The notes below the pieces were generated by a model. That model saw only the letters and a list, made by a program, of their open reading frames with translations, was not told where the DNA came from and did not search any database. 64,000 nucleotides of DNA, from contig NC_083701.1 of the NCBI RefSeq assembly GCF_033118175.1, forward strand, positions 56,743,001 to 56,807,000, given 5' to 3'. The DNA is from Dama dama. Its lineage: Eukaryota; Chordata; Mammalia; Artiodactyla; Cervidae. The position numbers and the translations under genes were made by a program. Shown piece after piece: positions 58,872-64,000 of the stretch. Positions within the stretch are counted from its first letter, which is position 1, and each line of letters begins with the position of its first letter.

Positions 58872-58879
58872 TCTGGAGA

Positions 58880-60117
58880 CCCCCACTAACAACAATTTTT
58901 CAAAGTCTGTTCCTTGGACTCTGAAGTCTGAAGGAAACTACTAAACTCTTTCTGGAAGAGGAAAGGTTTCCAATGTCTAATATGTTTAGGAAACACCAGG
59001 CATTACAAGACAAAGAAGCTTCTTTTACTTCAGCACTCTTCGGAGCCTTCACTAAGCAAGCATGAATGAAAACTCCCAAGGGTCTATATGAAGGTGGATT
59101 TAATAAGAAGCATTTACCCAAGTTATTTTTCACCAAAGTTTTAGATGAAACTCTTACAGGAGTATTGTTCCTTAGACCTCGTTGTGGCAACAGACTACTG
59201 TAAGGCCTTCACAGAGTGAGAAGAATTATGGATGGCCACATGCTGGTTTCCTTTTGACTCAGACCTTTAGAGTCTGTAGTACGTAGGTAAATTCTGCAGC
59301 TCCAAATTCATCTACTCCTCTTTTTTTTTGTTTCCCTCCTGCTTGAAGTTCCATATTAAAAAGTCATTATCAAAATGTCACATTCTAATGATGCAGAGCA
59401 ATTTAGAGAAAGTCTTGTAAAACAATACATATTTTTAGAAGTTTGAAGTCACCAGGAATGTTTTAAAGAGAAAGAAATAAAAATTTCAAAAAAGACTTAT
59501 GAAATCTAGAAAAAAAGTACTTTAATTACTTGCAAACATTTGAAATCATGAAGATGATATCTATGGTAACATCATGGTCTCTAAAATATGTTCTGAATAA
59601 TTGGACAATAATTTTTGCAAAGAGCAGAAGTGATGGCACTTATATTTCTATTTCTACTAACAATGTGTGAAGAGAGTGAACTGACACTTTAAACTTCTAA
59701 TGATTTTTGAAATAGATAAATATTCTGAAAGAATATTTACCAGATAATTTTTAAGAGTTAGATTTTTTTTCTAAGTTAGGATTATTTTAGCATCCTTGCA
59801 AATTCAGACCTGGTGCCAGATAGTTGTACTTTCTGGGAATTTTACTTCACACTTCATTTATTTATATGTTCATTATTCATATGGAATGACATATGTATGA
59901 GATAAATTTTTATTAGCATACCTTTCTGAGGATTCGAAAATAATCACTTCTATATATCAGTTCTAGCATAATTTCCTCTTCCTCCCTTGAGCTGAAAATA
60001 TCTGAACTCTAGTACAGGCACTTACAATCTTCTTGTGGCCTGATTCCTATGTTTAAATTTTTTTAAAGACATATAAAATAATATTTTTAAAAGTTTTAAG
60101 TCAATTGATGATATCCT
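58880..60117. other. AT-rich unique sequence
   Basis: No gene. An open frame at 58,900-59,190 (minus) lacks support. Confidence 0.5.
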
Positions 60118-60127
60118 AAAGACAAAA

Positions 60128-60254
60128 AACCTGGAGAAAGAAATGGCAACCTACTCCCATATTCTTGCCTGGAAAATTCCATGGACAGAGGAGTCTGGCA
60201 GGCTACAGCCTATGATGTTGCAAAGAGTCAGACACGACTGAGTGGTAAACAACA
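60128..60254 (+). mobile_element. Bov-A SINE fragment with intact TSD
   Basis: Core only (GGAGAAAGAAATGGCAACC to GTCAGACACGACTGAGTGG). Perfect 10-bp duplication AAAGACAAAA at 60,118-60,127 and 60,255-60,264, so it inserted already truncated. Confidence 0.94.
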
Positions 60255-60739
60255 AAAGACAAAAGAAAACTCCAAATTGTTCCTACCCTTAACATCCCAG
60301 TTCAGGGAGTCCCTCCCTTGGTTCACAGCAGCCCAAGAGGGAGAGAGTATTGCCCATCCTGTGTCCTGTCCAATCTGCCAGCCAGCATCTTTATGCATCT
60401 CTGATACATTACTCTGCCTTGCCATCTCTGGGATCTCACTGTGGGAATTTCCTCCTGGTCTCTAGCAGATACCCACAGGTAATCCTATCAGTTGAGACAT
60501 GGTCTTAGCAATCATTGGGTCCCCTGGATTACTCTAAAATCTGTTGAATATGTAATTTTAGTTTCAGCAGAAATGAGAAGAAAAGTCATAGCTTCTTTCT
60601 CTCCAAATCACTATGTCAGCTTCTAAATTTCAGTGTCTTTATTCCTTCCCATTGTATTGCCGTCCTCTCTGACAATCTGCAACGACCAAATGTGTAGTCA
60701 TGTCTGTTCTTCAAAGGTATGATGGGTTAGTGAAAAGAG

Positions 60740-60930
60740 CTGTCTTGGAAGCAAATGGACCTGGATTTGAATTCTTTTTAACTAGCTGGTCTTAAAAATG
60801 ACCCTAGACTTTTGTGTCTGCAGTGGCAGAATAATGACAATGTTATAAGTTGATGAAAGAATCAGGTGAGATAAGTATCTATGAGAACCTTGGGACATAA
60901 CAGACATTCCATAAATATTAAGCCCAGATG
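60740..60930 (+). mobile_element. MIR SINE fragment
   Basis: GACCTGGATTTGAATTCTTTTT and CAGTGGCAGAATAATGACAATG to CATTCCATAAATATTAAG follow MIR order. Confidence 0.55.
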
Positions 60931-61059
60931 GTAAATACTCTCTTCCTGTGCCATCTCCACAGATTTTTCTGCAATGTCTACTATTCCCAGTGAAAGCAGC
61001 AGAGTCAAAACTATTTGCTGGTAATTGCATTTGACTCTTCAGTGCAAGAAAATAATTGG

Positions 61060-61200
61060 AATTCATTTATTTAGCAAGTGTTTATCATGCAATCCATGCA
61101 CATTGCACAGAGATAAGGATAGTATAAAGAGATTGAAGAAACAGCCTCTACTTTCTAAAGGAAGCATACATCTATTTGGGTAGGTGAGAAATGAAACAGC
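61060..61200 (-). mobile_element. L2 LINE 3' end
   Basis: CATTTATTTAGCAAGTGTTT... is antisense to the L2 terminus, followed by a decayed continuation. Confidence 0.5.
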
Positions 61201-61664
61201 AAAATATCAATTCAAATTACCTATGTACATTATTAATTTAAAAAATGAATGCTACAATAAGTGTTGGAGAGTATTTTTAAAAACTGGTCTTAGATCTTAG
61301 TGTAGGGATATTTGGAGAAGCCTATTTGAAACTAACTAAAATCTAACCTTCTACAAAAGAATGCTTTTGGTAAAATGATCCCATAAGGCTATTTCTCTTT
61401 TAAGCTTAATGTTTTGAAGTATTATTGCATGTTTGATATTCTGAATATTTTATTCAATTTCCCTTGTGAAAAAAGTCAAAGGATTGTTTCAGAGTTAGGA
61501 TGGCTTTTAGTTCTGTGGGAAAATGATCACCACTTTAACAATAAAGAGATGTTTTACAAATATATATCCAAATTACAAAAAAAAAAAAAGCAAGTGGCTG
61601 TTGTATTTAGACACAAAATATGTTTTTCAGTAACATTTTTGGGATAACTTTTTAAATGAGGTTA

Positions 61665-62290
61665 TTTCTATCATAAACTCTGACCATCCCACTTCTAGGT
61701 ATATATCAAGAGGAAAGAAAATTTGTCAAAGAGATATATCACTGCTGTGTTTATTGTAACGTTATTCACAATGGCCAAGTAATGAAGACACCCTAAGTGT
61801 CCATCAGTTGATGAATGTATGATGAAGATATTCTGCCATTTGTGGCAAAATAGATGGACCTAAAGGACATTATATTAAGTGAGATAAGTCAGACAGAGGA
61901 AAACTAATAATGTATATCCCTTATATGTGGAGTTTAAAAACACAAAAGACCAAACTTGAAAAGACAGAGTAGATGATAATTACTGGAAGCTGGCTGATAG
62001 AGGAATGGAAGAGATGTTTAAGGGTACATACTCGCAGCTAATAAATAAATAGGTCCTAGAGATCTAATGCAAAATAGAGTGATTATAGACAGTAAAACTG
62101 TATTGTAAACATTAAACTTTCTATACAACTAGATCTTAAATTGTTCCCATCATTAGAAGAAATAATAATAATAATAATGATAGAGGTGCTAATTGTTGCT
62201 ACAATGGCAATCATATTGCAATATAAATGTATCAAATCTGTATGTTTTATGACTTAATCTTTTAAGTCAATCATAACTCAATAATGAAAA
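61665..62290 (+). mobile_element. L1 LINE ORF2 end and 3' UTR
   Basis: CACTTCTAGGTATATATC, GTGTCCATCAGTTGATGAATG, AGTGAGATAAGTCAGACAG, GTAAATTACTGGAAGC-like and TAAACTTTCTATACAAC phrases follow the L1 3' end in order. A short (AAT)n lies inside at 62,160-62,178. Confidence 0.75.
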
Positions 62291-62449
62291 AACAATCCAA
62301 CAGTACCAATCTGGAGAAAAGCCACCAAATCAGATGAGTTATTTAATATTATATTGATAGTTTAGAAGTTACTATGCTTCAACACACAATTTAGCAACTG
62401 AACAACATCAGTGATGCTTCAACACTATAAATGTAGCTCCTTTTTTGGT

Positions 62450-63147
62450 GTATTAATTCATTCACTCAATAAATATATTAAGTATCTTTCACAAATTAGA
62501 GGTGGTCCCTGCCCTCTGGGAGTCTGAGTTAGAGAAAGAGATAGGTACTAAATACAAATATGTGGGGCTTCCCTGGTGGCTCAGTTGTGGGAAATCCAGC
62601 TGCCAGTGCAGAAGAAGCAGGTTCGATCCCTGGTCTGGGAGCATCCTACATGCCATGGAACAAGTACACCCATGAGCCACAACTATTGAGCCTGTGCCCT
62701 AGAGCCTGGGAGCTGCGACTACTGAAGCCTGTGTGCCCTAGAGCCTGTGCTTCACAACAGGAGAAGCCACCACAATGACAAGTCTGCACACCACAACTAG
62801 AGAGTAGCCCCTGCCCTCCACAAATAGAGAAAAACTTGTGAAGCAATGAAGACAAGGCACAGCCAAAAATAAACGAATGAAATTATTTGAAAAAAAAATG
62901 AATATGTAACTAAATAATCACAAATCTTAATGAATGTTAATAGAGGACAAGAATGGATGCAGTATGAAAAAGAATATAAAGAGGGAACAAATTTAGATTT
63001 GGGAAGGTATCAGGAACCGACTGGTAAACTGAAAGGTAAAGAATGAGCAGGAGTTTGCTAGTGAAGAACATGGCAGGAGAATTCCAGGCACAGGGAACAG
63101 TGTAGACAAAGGCCCTGGAGTTAGAAAGCGCCTTAAAAAGACCACTA
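62450..63147 (-). mobile_element. L2 LINE 3' region split by CHR-1 SINE
   Basis: Left piece ATTCATTCACTCAATAAATA...CCCTGCCCTCTGGGAGTCTG and right piece GCAGGAGTTTGCTAG...GAATTCCAGGCACAGGGAAC...GACAAAGGCCCTGGAG are antisense L2 in order, with the SINE 62,563-62,893 between them. Confidence 0.55.
62563..62893 (+). mobile_element. CHR-1-like SINE, near full length
   Basis: GGGGCTTCCCTGGTGGCTCAG head, GGTTCGATCCC B box, then the CHR body with GAGCCTGGGAGCTGCGACTAC and GAGAAGCCACCACAATGAC and an A-rich tail. Some head-body junction shuffling with Bov-tA is possible. Confidence 0.9.
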
Positions 63148-63158
63148 AGTTAACAAAT

Positions 63159-63382
63159 GGGGCTTCCCAGTAGCTCAGAGGTAAAGAATCCACCTGCAAT
63201 GCAGGAGATACTGGGGATGTGGGTTCAGTCCCTCTGTAAGGAAGATCCTCTGGAGAAGGGCATGGCAACCCAGTCCAGTATTCTTGCCTAGAGAATCCCA
63301 CAGACTGAAGAGCTTGGTGGGCTACTGTCCATGGGTTGCAAAGAATCAGACACAACTGAAGTGATTGGGCACGCATGCACAC
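63159..63382 (+). mobile_element. Bov-tA SINE with intact TSD
   Basis: GGGGCTTCCCAGTAGCTCAG head to the Bov core and a GCACGCATGCACACA tail. Perfect 11-bp duplication AGTTAACAAAT at 63,148-63,158 and 63,383-63,393. Confidence 0.95.
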
Positions 63383-63393
63383 AGTTAACAAAT

Positions 63394-63721
63394 ACAGATC
63401 AAGAGATGGGTGGCATGAGCTGAGATTGAGGAGTTTCTAGGAGATCATGGGTTTTATTCTAAGTAAAAGAAGAATCCATTAAAATCTAAAGGTAGCTTTA
63501 TAGTGATTGTTGTACAATAGCATTAACAAAATTGTAGCACATTGTCTGATTCTTAGCAAGTGCAAATAAATGGTGACATTACCATTAGCAACATGAAAAT
63601 AAATTCAATTCTAAGATGAATTTCTTAAAAATTTTATTGCTGTTCCTGAGCCTCTTGATTCTACATGTTAATATAATAGATTATGACCTAGTTAGTATTT
63701 AAGTTTTAAGAACCAGTTCTT
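63394..63721. other. Unique sequence
   Basis: AT-rich, no gene. Confidence 0.45.
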
Positions 63722-63930
63722 AGGGCTTCCCAGGTGGCGCTAGGTGGTAAAGAACCTGCCTTGCCAATGCAGGAGACTTAACTCTGGGTTGAGAAGATCC
63801 CCTGGAAGAGGGCTCAACAACCAGTATTCTTGCCTGGAGAATGCTGGACAGAGTAGCCTGGTTGGCTGCAGTCTGTAGGGCTGCAAAGAGTTGGACACAA
63901 GTGAAGTGAATTAGTACAGCACAACAGTAC
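63722..63930 (+). mobile_element. Bov-tA SINE
   Basis: GGGCTTCCCAGGTGGCGCTAG head through AGAAGATCCCCTGGAAGAGG to a diverged Bov core. No clear target-site duplication. Confidence 0.92.
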
Positions 63931-64000
63931 ATTTCTTCTGAGATTCTAGTGTTCTGAAGACTCAATGCCATAAAAATATCAGGATATTTTTTCCTGCAGT

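Noticed and set aside
1..64000. CRISPR array, tRNA or rRNA genes, prokaryotic operons
   Set aside because: Repeats found are dispersed SINEs and LINEs, not regularly spaced; tRNA-like A/B boxes belong to SINEs; no ribosomal sequence seen.

Overview
This is mammalian nuclear DNA from a ruminant, probably a bovid or another pecoran. The evidence is direct: many tRNA-derived Bov-tA/Bov-A SINEs, five 3' fragments of the BovB (RTE) LINE, cetartiodactyl CHR-type SINEs, and bovine-type L1 5' UTR and 3' end sequence. The species cannot be told from the window. There is no bacterial operon, CRISPR array, tRNA or rRNA gene. I found no complete protein-coding gene and no convincing multi-exon coding structure. 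The open frames present are short, many begin at non-ATG codons, and most lie in or antisense to transposons or in GC-rich DNA.

The main functional landmark is a CpG island (about 33.4-35.66 kb, densest at 34.86-35.53 kb). On the minus strand it holds a candidate first exon (about 35,049-35,355) ending in a full GTAAGT donor, with a MEF2/TATA-like CTATTTTTAG box just upstream. The likeliest reading is that the window covers the 5' end and start of the first intron of a minus-strand gene, with intergenic DNA on the high-coordinate side. The gene is not identified and no second exon was found.

Layout: 1-5 kb is AT-rich unique DNA with a SINE-split hAT remnant. 5-13.6 kb holds three BovB copies, SINEs, MIR/L2 relics and an LTR-like element. 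13.6-20 kb is mostly unique. 20-23.5 kb is an L1 cluster with a bovine L1 5' UTR fragment nested in an older L1. 25-26.6 kb holds two old LTR/MER-like repeats. 26.6-33.4 kb is largely unique. 33.4-35.7 kb is the CpG island. 36-41 kb has MIR, L2 and MER relics. 41.2-43.75 kb is a SINE plus an internally deleted L1 with its 5' UTR. 46.3-50.6 kb is a dense nest of old L1, SINEs and BovB. 51-64 kb is SINE-rich with several insertions that keep intact target-site duplications (TSDs).

The elements do not form a pathway. They record successive insertions: ancient MIR, L2, hAT and L1 elements split by BovB and then by ruminant SINEs. I saw nothing I would call a new biological system. The items most worth checking are the CpG-island promoter, the TSD-flanked L1 5'-UTR-only insertion, the deleted L1 with a SINE-like segment in its 5' UTR, and the inverted and tandem SINE pairs. 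Repeat names are from recognition by eye; old-repeat boundaries are approximate.
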